A stretch of 30,936 nucleotides of DNA from JBBTVP01 sp038063175 (GCA_038063175.1 JBBTVP010000064.1:1-30936); one strand, 5' to 3'. Positions 1-8,317 are shown, counted from the first letter of the stretch. The notes: generated from the sequence alone by a model not told the origin. Made by a program: numbers and translations.

Positions 1-288
1 GGTGCTGTCGAGCGAAATAAGCCGAACCCCCGGCTGCACCTTTGCACCTACTTTTACGGTAACGGTCGAAACTTTCCCAGTTTTTTCAAATGCAAGATCA
101 ACGCTTTCAACCGGTTTCACTTTTCCGGAAACCGTTACCTCTTGGACCACCATCCGGCGCTCAACCGTGAGCTCGGTAACGCCATTACCTCCCTTTGCCG
201 CTGCAAATCCGATGCCGAGGACAAGAATAAGCAACAAAAAAGCCGCAATCCATTTCCTGCGCTTGATAAATGCGGATAATCGTTTCAT
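1..288 (-). CDS. Membrane-fusion (HlyD/MacA-like) protein, N-terminal part, cut by window edge
   Basis: Reading the minus strand from the ATG at 288 gives 96 codons open to the left edge. The protein begins with a basic stretch (MKRLSAFIKRRK), one hydrophobic segment at about residues 13-32 that would anchor it in the membrane, and then a beta-rich stretch with VSGKVKPVESVDLAF and KVGAKVQPGVRLISLDST. That pattern is the start of the biotinyl-lipoyl-like barrel of periplasmic adaptor proteins. The adaptor of such systems links an inner-membrane ABC exporter to the envelope. It lies 49 nt after the stop of the ABC ATPase and after the permease, so the three form an exporter operon. The C-terminal part is outside the window. 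No clear Shine-Dalgarno site precedes the ATG. Family is fairly sure; substrate unknown. Confidence 0.75.
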   Translation of the reverse strand, partial: MKRLSAFIKRRKWIAAFLLLILVLGIGFAAAKGGNGVTELTVERRMVVQEVTVSGKVKPVESVDLAFEKTGKVSTVTVKVGAKVQPGVRLISLDST

Positions 289-337
289 TGGCGATATATT
301 GTATCTTAATTATAAATCATTTGGTAGAGGGCGCGAT

Positions 338-1033
338 TTACGAACCACTTTTACGGACTGTTTTATCGGATGAGATGATACCATCCGCAAGCACAATCAC
401 CCGATCGGTCAGCGCCGCGTATTCATCTTCGTGGGTGACCATCACGATAGTCTGCCCGTCGCGGTGGAGATCAAGGAACGCCTTCAGGACGACCTGTGCT
501 GTTTCTGAATCAAGGTTTGCGGTCGGTTCATCCGCAAATATAATTTTTGGCGAATGTCCGATCGCGCGCGCAATCGACACCCGCTGTTGCTGCCCTCCTG
601 AAAGTTTTGCGGGGATATTTTCAAGCTTATCGCCGAGCCCCATCCGCTCGAGCGCCTCCGCTGCTTCCCGCTCCGCTTTCTTCCGTTCTATTCCCTGCAT
701 GAGGAGCGGCGCCATCACTTGTTCAATAGCGGTGAGATCGGGTACCAGTGCGTAATCCTGGAATACATACCCGAGTTCGGTGAGACGAAATTTTGTCCGC
801 TCGTTATCTGAAAGCTTTCCGGAATCAACTCCAGTAATCTCGATCGTTCCCGATGTGGGGTGATCGAGAAGCCCGAGCTGATAGAGCAGTGTGCTTTTCC
901 CGGAACCGGAACGGCCGGTGATCGAAAGAAATTCCCCCTGCGATACGTTAAGATCGAGTCCCTTTAATACGACGAGCTTGTCTTCGCCGCTATCGAACGC
1001 TTTTACGAGTTTTTCCGCGCGTATTACGATCAT
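338..1033 (-). CDS. ABC transporter ATP-binding protein (MacB/LolD type)
   Basis: The 231-residue protein is a complete single ABC ATPase. It shows a Walker A GRSGSGKST near residue 41, a Q-loop region (GYVFQDYALVP), the signature LSGGQQQR, Walker B IIFADEPTANLD, and an H-loop in VMVTHEDEY. Length and motifs match the MacB/LolD/FtsE group that drives FtsX-like permeases rather than import. It would hydrolyse ATP on the inner face of the membrane to power the permease encoded 11 nt upstream (1045-2340). The adaptor gene follows 49 nt downstream. Substrate cannot be told; macrolide/peptide export or lipoprotein handling are the usual roles in this group. Confidence 0.9.
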   Translation of the reverse strand: MIVIRAEKLVKAFDSGEDKLVVLKGLDLNVSQGEFLSITGRSGSGKSTLLYQLGLLDHPTSGTIEITGVDSGKLSDNERTKFRLTELGYVFQDYALVPDLTAIEQVMAPLLMQGIERKKAEREAAEALERMGLGDKLENIPAKLSGGQQQRVSIARAIGHSPKIIFADEPTANLDSETAQVVLKAFLDLHRDGQTIVMVTHEDEYAALTDRVIVLADGIISSDKTVRKSGS

Positions 1034-1044
1034 AGATGAAATCT

Positions 1045-2340
1045 TTATCTCCCAAGAATTGCGTCCAGCGTATTTTGCTTCACGACGATGCGCGCCGGGA
1101 TATAACCCGCGATAAGAGTTGCCACAAAGAGCACGATTACTCGAATTGCGGTACCGGATGCAGTTGCCACAAGAATACCGTCACTAAAAGGGAAATTAAT
1201 CGGGTGAGCAGCAATGTAGGGCTTCAATATTCCAAAGAGAATTATAAGTCCAATCGCAGTCCCGATTACGGCATAGAATAGCGCTTGAAGAACGTACGCA
1301 ATTTCAAGCGCATGATTGTGAATGCCGATACCTTTCAGAATTCCGATGAATTTGCGGCGGGTAATCGCATTCACAAATATCACAATGAAAATAGTAATCG
1401 AGGCAACCGCGAGTCCGATCGAGCTGATAACGTTTCCGAGAAGCGCAAACGTTGCCTTGATATCTTTCAGAAATTTCGGCTGACCATCCTCATATGTCTG
1501 CACTTTTGCAAACGCACCAAACCCGTTCGCGAGGAGCGCCTCTTTGACCACCACCGGATCTCCGTCTGGTTTCAGCTTTATCGCGATTTCATCAACATTG
1601 AAATCATTCCTCCCGATCAAACTCCGGAGCTGGGTGTCTACGAAGAATACCCGCCGATCGATTTCATCAACTTTGCTTTTAGTAATTCCCTTCACGGTAA
1701 CTTCTCGGAAATTTCCTCCGATATTTACGCGTACCTTGGTACCAACGTGAACATTGTCGAGCGTTGAAAAACCAGGCGCTTCGAAATCAAGGTATTGCTT
1801 TAAGAGGAGTGCTCCTACGAGCACTTTGTCGTAATCACCTGGCTCAAGGTATGTGCCCTCGATGAGAAGATTAGAAAGACCGGTCACCTGATCTTCACGT
1901 ACCGGATCAATGCCTGCCATCACGGTTGATGCTTCGTCGCTCAAATCAGTCTGACGTATTTTCGTCTTGTAGTTCGCTTCAATAGTGCCGCCTTCTACAT
2001 AGCGAGCAGTTACCGCTTCCACCCATGGAAGCGCTTTTGTGCTTTCAATGATGGTGGGACTTCTTTCAATATAAGTTTTTTCGGCAAGATTCGAAACAAT
2101 GACATCGCTCGTATACCTGCCCCGCACCGCTTCCACCGCTCCCTCGATAAGTCCTACAAGAATGCCGGAAACTACGACAAGATTTAGAAACGTGAGTGTC
2201 ATCACCGAAATAATAAGTGTAGTCGTCCACATATTACTTCTCTTCACCTGCCGAAATCCAAGAAAAAAACCGACCCTTGCAGAGGTCGTAAAGTGGTGAA
2301 ATAAGCCAGTTTTTCCGTTCGTCATAGGTTCGCGAAGCAT
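1045..2340 (-). CDS. FtsX-like ABC transporter permease (MacB type)
   Basis: The 431-residue protein has the MacB-like layout: one membrane segment near residues 40-65 (TLIISVMTLTFLNLVVVSGI), a large extracytoplasmic domain of about 220 residues, then three more membrane segments in the last 150 residues, where the FtsX-like domain lies (GNVISSIGLAVASITIFIVI; ITRRKFIGILKGIGI; YIPARIVVKQNTLDAILGR). The motif RRKFIGILKGIG is the cytoplasmic coupling region typical of these permeases. It is the first gene of the exporter operon, followed 11 nt later by its ATPase. A second ATG five codons in (MTNGKTG) is an alternative start. Confidence 0.88.
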   Translation of the reverse strand: MLREPMTNGKTGLFHHFTTSARVGFFLGFRQVKRSNMWTTTLIISVMTLTFLNLVVVSGILVGLIEGAVEAVRGRYTSDVIVSNLAEKTYIERSPTIIESTKALPWVEAVTARYVEGGTIEANYKTKIRQTDLSDEASTVMAGIDPVREDQVTGLSNLLIEGTYLEPGDYDKVLVGALLLKQYLDFEAPGFSTLDNVHVGTKVRVNIGGNFREVTVKGITKSKVDEIDRRVFFVDTQLRSLIGRNDFNVDEIAIKLKPDGDPVVVKEALLANGFGAFAKVQTYEDGQPKFLKDIKATFALLGNVISSIGLAVASITIFIVIFVNAITRRKFIGILKGIGIHNHALEIAYVLQALFYAVIGTAIGLIILFGILKPYIAAHPINFPFSDGILVATASGTAIRVIVLFVATLIAGYIPARIVVKQNTLDAILGR

Positions 2341-2385
2341 ATCACGAAAATTCCCTCTCGTAAATTGAAAATAATCCTATATGAG

Positions 2386-3663
2386 CTAGTGAAACGCACG
2401 GCTTCGATGAAGTGCACGGTAGTAGGAAATCGCAAACCGGTGCGCTTCGTCGCGTACGCGGATGAGCGTCTTCTCTTGAATTCCTCGGGGAATTGCACCG
2501 AAAAATTCATTCTTCTTACGCTCGGGACCTTTCGCAATACCCACGATCGGAATTTTGATTCCGCTTTCTCCCAATACACTTCGTGCGGCATTTACCTGAG
2601 GAAGTCCCCCATCAATTAAAATGAGATCGGGAAGTGTCCATGAATTTTTAAAACGGCGCCGAAGCACTTCTTTTAACATCGCCACGTCATTCGACTGATG
2701 GACCGTTTGTATTTTAAACTTTCGGTATTCGTTTTTGTCAGGCTCCGCGCCAATAAATACCACCATCGATCCCACAGCTGAAGTTCCGGAAATGTTTGAA
2801 ATATCGTATCCCTCGATTCTCACCCCACGATCTTCTCCGCTTTGAATAACGTCTGAATCGTGAATTACCGCCACATCTTGAATATGACGGAGTCCGAAAA
2901 CTTGCCTCTTGATGAATTCTGCCTTTTCAAAATCGAGCGCTTTCGCCGCATTTTTCATTTCCTTTTCGAGCTGTGCTAACACCCGCTTCTTTTTACCCTC
3001 AAAAATGAGGGTGAGGCTCCTAATGTTTTTTCGGTACGCTTCCGCAGAAACTACTCCGATACACGTCCCGGGGCAAAGCCCAATCTGGTAGTCGAAGCAG
3101 GGACGTGGTTTAGGGGAATGTGCAATGTGTAATGGGGAATGGTTTTGGTGACTTTTCCCTGTAACTTCTGTTTTCCATTTTTCATTTTCCATTCTACTTT
3201 CTACTACAGCCGGATGCGTAGCAAACGGAAAAATTTTTCGGAGAATTTTTAGTGCCTGCCGGATATTCCCCCCGTAGATAAAGGGGCCAAACCTTTTCCC
3301 CGTTGCCAGGCTTTTACCGCGAACAAGCAGTACCCGCGGAAATTTTTCTTTTGTCACTTCAATATAGAGGAAGCTCTTGTCGTCTTTTTCGAGAACATTG
3401 TACGGCGGCTGATGCTTTTTGATAAGTTCTGCCTCGAGAAAAAGCGCCTCAATCGCAGTATCCGTTTTTTGGTAGTCGATTTTCTTAATGAGGCCCACCA
3501 TTTTTTCTATCCGGTAATCGTGTGGACGCGTGAAATAGCTCGAAACACGACGCTTCAAGTTCACCGCTTTCCCGATGTAGAAAATTTCTCCCTTTCCGCC
3601 TCGCATAAGGTACACACTGGGAGTTTCTGGAAAATTTTCGTAGAGCGATTTTGCCATATTCAT
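2386..3663 (-). CDS. uvrC: Excinuclease ABC subunit C, short form
   Basis: The 425-residue protein is the endonuclease subunit of nucleotide excision repair, which cuts on both sides of the lesion held by UvrB. It starts with the GIY-YIG domain (PSVYLMRGGKGEIFYIGKAVNL), followed by the Cys-bearing segment CFDYQIGLCPGTC, a UVR motif (EKEMKNAAKALDFEKAEFIK) that binds UvrB, and the RNase H-like domain (EGYDISNISGTSAVGSMVVF; ILIDGGLPQVN). It ends at RVRDEAHRFAISYYRALHR, so the C-terminal helix-hairpin-helix domain of the roughly 600-residue family members is missing. Residues of about 157-185 (RMENEKWK... to ...HIAHSPKP) look like an extra low-complexity insert encoded by a heptad-repeat element. 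uvrA is the neighbour, 129 nt upstream. Confidence 0.93.
   Translation of the reverse strand: MNMAKSLYENFPETPSVYLMRGGKGEIFYIGKAVNLKRRVSSYFTRPHDYRIEKMVGLIKKIDYQKTDTAIEALFLEAELIKKHQPPYNVLEKDDKSFLYIEVTKEKFPRVLLVRGKSLATGKRFGPFIYGGNIRQALKILRKIFPFATHPAVVESRMENEKWKTEVTGKSHQNHSPLHIAHSPKPRPCFDYQIGLCPGTCIGVVSAEAYRKNIRSLTLIFEGKKKRVLAQLEKEMKNAAKALDFEKAEFIKRQVFGLRHIQDVAVIHDSDVIQSGEDRGVRIEGYDISNISGTSAVGSMVVFIGAEPDKNEYRKFKIQTVHQSNDVAMLKEVLRRRFKNSWTLPDLILIDGGLPQVNAARSVLGESGIKIPIVGIAKGPERKKNEFFGAIPRGIQEKTLIRVRDEAHRFAISYYRALHRSRAFH
3112..3195. repeat. Heptanucleotide-period hairpin element inside uvrC
   Basis: On the plus strand AATG recurs every 7 nt (ending at 3120, 3127, 3134, 3141), and CAT recurs every 7 nt on the other arm (3176, 3183, 3190). 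The two arms are roughly complementary and enclose about 30 nt. The element is read in frame within uvrC and encodes a polar stretch with no counterpart expected in UvrC. The same architecture occurs at 9967-10036, 13097-13187 and 29381-29450. Confidence 0.8.
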
Positions 3664-3690
3664 TCAAAATATTCTTGTATGTCCGCGAGG

Positions 3691-3748
3691 TTTTGTAAGA
3701 GATTTTTTGACTTCGGCCTTTCGGCGAGGAGAAAAATCACTTACAAAA
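3691..3748. repeat. Hairpin with a shortened version of the 31-nt core, downstream of uvrA
   Basis: Arms TTTTGTAAGAGATTTTTT (3691-3708) and AAAAATCACTTACAAAA (3732-3748) pair with one mismatch and one bulged base. They enclose 23 nt, GACTTCGGCC TTT CGGC GAGGAG, which aligns with the middle of the 31-nt core found at 9284-9314, 22987-23017, 27352-27382 and 28554-28584. It begins 44 nt after the uvrA stop codon. There is no U-tract, so it is not an ordinary intrinsic terminator. Confidence 0.55.
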
Positions 3749-3792
3749 TCTCTTATATCGAAATTTTCGAACCGCTCTCGCTTTGCATGGTT

Positions 3793-6384
3793 TCATTTGA
3801 TACATTTTCTTAAGTACGTTCCCGTGTGACTCCCCGCGCGACGCGCCACTTCTTCGGGAGTTCCTGCGATTACTACTTTTCCTCCCCCGTTTCCTCCTTC
3901 GGGACCCAAATCAATCACCCAATCCGCGGTTTTTATCACGTCTAAGTTGTGCTCGATTACCACGACGGTATTCCCCCGCTCCACGAGCCGGTTTAACACA
4001 TCAATAAGTTTCTGAACATCCGCAAAGTGGAGCCCAGTCGTTGGCTCGTCTAAAAGGTAAAGCGTGCGCCTGGTATCCCGCTTCCCGAGCTCTGAACCGA
4101 GTTTTACCCGCTGGGCTTCGCCGCCCGAAAGCGTGGTAGCCGACTGCCCCAGTTCGAGGTACCCAAGACCCACTTCATTCAAAATGAGGAGTCGGTCGTG
4201 AAGCCATGGAATTTCGTGGAAAAATCGGACCGCATCTTCGACGGTCATTTTCAAAACATCGTGAATGTTTTTCCCCTGGTATTCGACTTCGAGTGTTTCC
4301 CGATCAAACCGCTTTCCGCCACAGACTTCACACGGAACGTAGACGGTGGGCAAGAAATGCATCTCAATCGCAATCACCCCGTGACCTTCGCAGTTTTCAC
4401 ACCGACCACCGGGTACGTTAAACGAAAACCTTCCCGGCTTATAGCCCCTTACCCGCGCATCTTCAGTTGAGGCAAACAAATCTCGAATGAACGTCCATGC
4501 CCCGGTATACGTTGCCGGATTCGATCGAGGCGTCCTCCCGATCGCGGATTGATCGATATTGACAATGCGATTAATATATTCAAGTCCGAGGATCGCTTGA
4601 TGAGCGCCCGGTGTGAAATCAGCGCCGTTTAATTTATTTGCGAGCGTTTTGTAGAGTACATCGTAGATGAGCGTCGATTTTCCAGAACCTGAAACGCCGG
4701 TCACTGCCGTAAAACGCCGAAGCGGAATATCTACGTCGATGTGTTTCAAGTTGTTCGCCGACGCATCTCGGATTTTGAGCACTTCGTGATTCTTACCGAT
4801 TTTTCTACGCTCCTTCGGAGCTTCGATAAATCGTTTGCCTCGAAGATATGCGAGAGTCGAAGATTCTTGCTTTGTGTCCTTTAAAATTTCTGGAATTGGA
4901 CCCTTCGCAACTACCTTTCCGCCATGGACACCAGCGCCTGGACCGATATCTACGAGGTAATCGGATTCCCGGATCGTTTCTTCATCGTGTTCAACTACGA
5001 TAATGGTATTTCCGAGATCCCGAAGCTCGTGCAGTGTTTTGATGAGCTTCGCGTTGTCCCGCTGGTGTAACCCAATGGTTGGCTCATCGAGAATATAGAG
5101 TGTTCCCACGAGTCGCGAGCCAATTTGGGACGCAAGCCGAATCCGCTGTGCTTCTCCTCCGGAGAGCGTTCCCGCCCTTCGGTCGAGCGTGAGGTATTCG
5201 AGCCCTACATCCATCATAAACCGAAGCCGGTTTTTAATTTCACGAAGAGGAACCTCGGCAATCGCCGCGATATTCTCTCCGGCAGAGCCGTGCGGCAGAG
5301 CCCCATCCGGCTTCGCCGGAGATCCGGCCTTGCCAGATATCTTTTTTTCTTTTCCCAGCTTCTCCTCGAATTCTGTCCAGAATTTAAGCGCGTCCTCAAT
5401 GGAAACATTCGTAATGGAAACGATGTTTTTTCCTTCTATCATTACACTTAGACTTTCCCGCCGGAGACGTTTTCCATCGCACGTATCGCAAATCTTTTCC
5501 GACCAGGGATTCTCGGTGCCAAGACCGTGACAGGTTCCGCAGGCACCGTAGGGGCTGTTAAACGAGAAAAGTCGAGGTTCGATTTCTGGAAATGAAAAAC
5601 CATCCGCCGGACAGGTAAATTTCGCAGAGAGCGAAGACTCGCGGTCGGTAATAACGGTTACCACCCCCTGTCCATATTTTAGGGCGTGCTCAACGGCTTC
5701 CGAAAGCCGAAGCCGGTTATCTTTATCAGAAAAATCCATTCCCGCAGGAATTCGATCTACGAGGAGATCAATGTTGTGGGTCTTGTAGCGCGAGAGATCG
5801 ATTCTGTCTCGCAGCGAAAGAAATTCACCATCCACCCTCACCTCATTAAATCCTGCATTTAGGAAGTCGTAGAGCATCTGGTAGTATTCCCCTTTCCTGC
5901 CGCGAACTACGGGGGCGAGAATCAAAAGATTTTTCTTCACCTTGCTTGATTTTGAAAATTCGATTGCCACATCTACGATTTCTTCATTCGTCATCTTCCG
6001 AATCTCCTTTCCGCATTCGGGGCAGTAGGGTTTCCCCGCGCGGGCGAAAAGCACGCGAAGGTAATCGTAAATCTCGGTAATGGTTGCAACCGTTGAGCGC
6101 GGATTTCCCGAATGGCTTTTCTGATCAATTGAAATTGCCGGTGATAGCCCTTCAATTTCGTCCACGTCCGGCTTATCAAGACGACCCAAAAACTGCCGCG
6201 CATATGCGCAAAGCGATTCGATGTAGCGCCGTTGCCCCTCGGCAAAAATCGTGTCGAATGCGAGTGATGATTTCCCCGACCCCGAAAGACCGGTAAACAC
6301 GATCATTTTGTCGCGCGGGAGTTCGATCGAAATGTTTTTTAAATTATGCTCTCTCGCACCGCGAATTATTATTTTATCTTTCAT
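3793..6384 (-). CDS. uvrA: Excinuclease ABC subunit A
   Basis: The 863-residue protein is the damage sensor of nucleotide excision repair; as a dimer it loads UvrB on DNA. It carries two ABC ATPase modules: Walker A GLSGSGKSS (residues 32-40) and GVSGSGKST, two LSGGEAQR signatures, and Walker B ILDEPTIGLH and LLDEPTTGLH. Cysteine pairs CPECG, CGTC/CDTC and CENC/CEVC mark the zinc modules. It is about 80 residues shorter than common UvrA (about 940): the flexible insertion domain normally lying between the CxxC pairs of the second zinc module is gone (GACGTCHGLG is followed after only 9 residues by CDTCDGKRL). Conversely about 25 extra residues (ISGKAGSPAKPDG...GSAGENIA) come from a palindromic element. 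Start is the ATG at 6384; uvrC follows. Confidence 0.95.
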   Translation of the reverse strand: MKDKIIIRGAREHNLKNISIELPRDKMIVFTGLSGSGKSSLAFDTIFAEGQRRYIESLCAYARQFLGRLDKPDVDEIEGLSPAISIDQKSHSGNPRSTVATITEIYDYLRVLFARAGKPYCPECGKEIRKMTNEEIVDVAIEFSKSSKVKKNLLILAPVVRGRKGEYYQMLYDFLNAGFNEVRVDGEFLSLRDRIDLSRYKTHNIDLLVDRIPAGMDFSDKDNRLRLSEAVEHALKYGQGVVTVITDRESSLSAKFTCPADGFSFPEIEPRLFSFNSPYGACGTCHGLGTENPWSEKICDTCDGKRLRRESLSVMIEGKNIVSITNVSIEDALKFWTEFEEKLGKEKKISGKAGSPAKPDGALPHGSAGENIAAIAEVPLREIKNRLRFMMDVGLEYLTLDRRAGTLSGGEAQRIRLASQIGSRLVGTLYILDEPTIGLHQRDNAKLIKTLHELRDLGNTIIVVEHDEETIRESDYLVDIGPGAGVHGGKVVAKGPIPEILKDTKQESSTLAYLRGKRFIEAPKERRKIGKNHEVLKIRDASANNLKHIDVDIPLRRFTAVTGVSGSGKSTLIYDVLYKTLANKLNGADFTPGAHQAILGLEYINRIVNIDQSAIGRTPRSNPATYTGAWTFIRDLFASTEDARVRGYKPGRFSFNVPGGRCENCEGHGVIAIEMHFLPTVYVPCEVCGGKRFDRETLEVEYQGKNIHDVLKMTVEDAVRFFHEIPWLHDRLLILNEVGLGYLELGQSATTLSGGEAQRVKLGSELGKRDTRRTLYLLDEPTTGLHFADVQKLIDVLNRLVERGNTVVVIEHNLDVIKTADWVIDLGPEGGNGGGKVVIAGTPEEVARRAGSHTGTYLRKCIK
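5277..5336. repeat. GC-rich palindromic element in frame inside uvrA
   Basis: The stretch contains the hairpin TCCGGC-TTC-GCCGGA (about 5306-5320) and a tandem GGCAGAGCC pair (about 5281-5300), much richer in GC than its surroundings. It is translated in frame as a Gly/Ala/Pro-rich segment (GKAGSPAKPDGALPHGSAGE) between the signature-I part of UvrA and the conserved LREIKNRLRFMMDVGLEYL. The position is a variable linker, which would tolerate extra residues. Resemblance to repetitive palindromes of other genomes is a judgement by eye. Confidence 0.65.
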
Positions 6385-6465
6385 GCTTTTTTATACGAAG
6401 AAGCGCCCCCGGTTCGGCGGTAGGGGGGGGTCACTCGCATCCTAACAGAATCTTCAAATAAAGAA

Positions 6466-6499
6466 AACCCGCACGACTTCGTATGATGTCGCGCAGGTT
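6466..6499 (-). terminator. Intrinsic terminator of the zinc-ribbon gene
   Basis: On the minus strand AACCTGCGCGAC and GTCGTGCGGGTT form a 12-bp stem (two G-U wobbles) with a 10-nt loop, followed by TTCTTTATTTG. It lies 24 nt after the stop codon of the gene at 6524-6832. Confidence 0.8.
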
Positions 6500-6523
6500 G
6501 ACCACTAAGATTATTTCCTTAAT

Positions 6524-6832
6524 CTATTTCACCCTTACCCCACAAAAGGGACAGTGCATTTGCATGGTGATGAATCCTTCAATCTTTTTTGCCGCATCAG
6601 ATGGTTCTCCTTCCATTACGTCCTCGATCCCGGTGTTTAATATCACCTGTTTCATGCTTCGATGATCGTTGCTGCATGCTTCCTGCCTTGCGGCTTCAAT
6701 GGACTGATTGCATGTTTTCTGAAAAACTTCCAGAGAAAAATCTCTGTTTGGGCTTCCGCACCTTCCGCAGAAAGCCATTGCGAAGTCGAGCAAGAATTGG
6801 CATGTCGGACACGGCGATTGCTGAAGAACCAT
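6524..6832 (-). CDS. Orphan zinc-ribbon protein
   Basis: The 102-residue protein has three metal-binding knuckles: CPTC near residue 8, CGRCG near residue 22, and CPFCGVRVK at the very end. The middle is a short helical, polar region with extra cysteines (KTCNQSIEAARQEAC). Such proteins usually bind zinc and mediate contacts with other macromolecules; no specific role is recognised. The ATG at 6832 is preceded by a strong Shine-Dalgarno site (GGAAAGGAG, about 6 nt before). The gene has its own promoter (6871-6899) and terminator (6466-6499), so it is an independent unit between uvrA and the redox operon. Confidence 0.75.
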   Translation of the reverse strand: MVLQQSPCPTCQFLLDFAMAFCGRCGSPNRDFSLEVFQKTCNQSIEAARQEACSNDHRSMKQVILNTGIEDVMEGEPSDAAKKIEGFITMQMHCPFCGVRVK

Positions 6833-6870
6833 GCACTGCTCCTTTCCTGGCAGACGGTTTGCTATATAAA

Positions 6871-6899
6871 AATATAGCTTCTTATCCTCCTGATGGCAA
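6871..6899 (-). promoter_or_regulatory. Sigma70-like promoter of the zinc-ribbon gene
   Basis: Minus strand: -35 TTGCCA (6894-6899), 17-nt spacer, -10 TATATT (6871-6876), about 40 nt upstream of the ATG. The -10 overlaps an inverted repeat GCTATAT-AAAA-ATATAGC (6861-6878), which could be an operator or simply a small hairpin. Confidence 0.7.
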
Positions 6900-6948
6900 C
6901 TCCAAAAAAACTAAAAAATTAGCGTGAATATTTTGCGATAAAATTAAA

Positions 6949-7559
6949 TTACACCCACCTCCTAAAAAATTTGCTATGCCGAAGCTTTTCATCCAATCCC
7001 CAATACTGTCCTACGTGGAATGNNNNNNNNNNNNNNNNNNNNNNNNNNNNNNNNNNNNNNNNNNNNNNNNNNNNNNNNNNNNNNNNNNNNNNNNNNNNNN
7101 NNNNNNNNNNNNNNNNNNNNNNAATTTGCTATGCCGAAGCTTTTCATCCAATCCCCAATACTGTCCTACGTGGAATGTGGCGAAGAAGAGTAGTACGAGT
7201 GCGTAGATGATGTGCGAGTCCACGATGAATGAATTTGCGTCCGGTTTAAATCCCTGGAGACGCGGGATCCAATAAAGAATCATAAGCAGTGCTCCGAGTG
7301 GCGCAGAAATCCTTACAAACGCACCCAAGATGAGCGATACTCCAAGAAGCGTGAGTCCCCACTCATTGATAAAATTAATAAACGGAAGCATTTGATCGCT
7401 CCCAAACCACGCATAGAGACCAGTCAATGATTTTGCGCCCCCGAGAAACCCTCCTGCGCTCCATTCAGGATTTATCAGTTTCGTAATTCCTGCATACAGG
7501 AAAAGCCACCCAAGAGAAATACGGAGTCCGAATAGGAATACTTTTGCTGGAAGTGTCAT
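6949..7559 (-). CDS. DoxX-family membrane protein (interrupted by a scaffold gap)
   Basis: Four hydrophobic segments are visible (FLFGLRISLGWLFLYAGITKL; WGLTLLGVSLILGAFVRIS; LGALLMILYWIP; IIYALVLLFFATFHVGQYWG) and the N-terminal pattern RxxLGWLFLYAGxxKL is that of DoxX-like proteins, often linked to quinone or thiol redox chemistry at the membrane. The start is the ATG at 7559 (MTLPAKVFLF), because a longer reading would overlap the preceding gene. The coding sequence runs into 100 N at 7023-7122, but the 55 bases on each side of the gap are identical. Collapsing that overlap gives a clean C-terminus, LRHSKFFRRWV, with a TAA at 6949-6951 and a protein of 151 residues. It is the last gene of the VKOR-CcdA-DoxX operon. 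Confidence 0.82.
7023..7122. other. Scaffold gap (100 N), apparently artificial
   Basis: Exactly 100 N separate two identical 55-nt stretches, 6968-7022 and 7123-7177. The contigs on each side therefore seem to overlap and the gap has no real length; the doxX-like gene is intact if it is closed. Confidence 0.92.
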
Positions 7560-7597
7560 ATTTTTTATATTATTCAATAATTGCTCGACTTTAAGGA

Positions 7598-8308
7598 TTA
7601 GATAATTGAGTAAATCATGTATACCCCAAGGGCGATAAGGAACAAACCGATCCCAAGCCGCATAAGGCCTCGGTGTTCCTTTCTCCAAGACTCGAGGCGT
7701 TCGGACGAAGTTCCAAAGTATGAAATCCCAATAATGACGAGGAGCGGCACAATGAATATAAAATTATAGAGCAGAAGAAGCGGGACCGCCTGCGTGTAAT
7801 CTCCGGCTCCAAGAAGACCTAAGATGGCAAAATAGGGAGCGCCAGTACATGGAAGCTCCACGAGTACCACGAAAATTCCGAGAAGCGCGGTTACCAGGAA
7901 AAGATATGCGGGGTGCTTCACCTCCATTGCTTCGACTTTCGTCGTGTAATACTCAAGCCGTTTTGCAGCACCAGGTAACATCTGAAGCGAAAATCCCTTC
8001 CCATACCAGAAATAATCTTTAATTTCGAGGAGACCGGCGATGATCGCAATGATTGCGACTATCGTGTAGAAAAACTGTGATATGCCGACATTGAGCGTAA
8101 TTTTCAGAATTCCGAATCCGAGCGCTAAATATGTCGCGTATACTACCGCAGTATAGAAAATTCCCCCGACGAGCATCATCCGGCGGGTTTTAAACACCCG
8201 ATTCATAAATGCAATAAGGAAAATAAGTACCCCGAACACGCACGGATTTATGCTGTCTGCCGCAGCTGCGGCTATCACAATACCAATGGTTAATCCTTCT
8301 CCGAACAT
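7598..8308 (-). CDS. CcdA/DsbD-type thiol-disulfide transmembrane protein
   Basis: The 236-residue protein has about six hydrophobic segments and two conserved cysteines in the places expected for the transmembrane electron carriers of the CcdA/DsbD family: DSINPCVFG (Cys23) and VELPCTGAPYFAILG (Cys154). These proteins pass reducing power from cytoplasmic thioredoxin across the membrane to extracytoplasmic thiol proteins. The gene begins 9 nt after the stop of the VKOR-thioredoxin gene and precedes the DoxX-like gene by 38 nt. Its role is presumably to supply reductant that balances the oxidase encoded upstream. Whether it serves cytochrome maturation cannot be told; no cytochrome genes are in view. 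Confidence 0.85.
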   Translation of the reverse strand: MFGEGLTIGIVIAAAAADSINPCVFGVLIFLIAFMNRVFKTRRMMLVGGIFYTAVVYATYLALGFGILKITLNVGISQFFYTIVAIIAIIAGLLEIKDYFWYGKGFSLQMLPGAAKRLEYYTTKVEAMEVKHPAYLFLVTALLGIFVVLVELPCTGAPYFAILGLLGAGDYTQAVPLLLLYNFIFIVPLLVIIGISYFGTSSERLESWRKEHRGLMRLGIGLFLIALGVYMIYSII

Positions 8309-8317
8309 ATGTGAGTT

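Noticed and set aside
6971..7210. Frames running through the N stretch
   Set aside because: They exist only because N codons are read as open; they vanish when the gap is closed.
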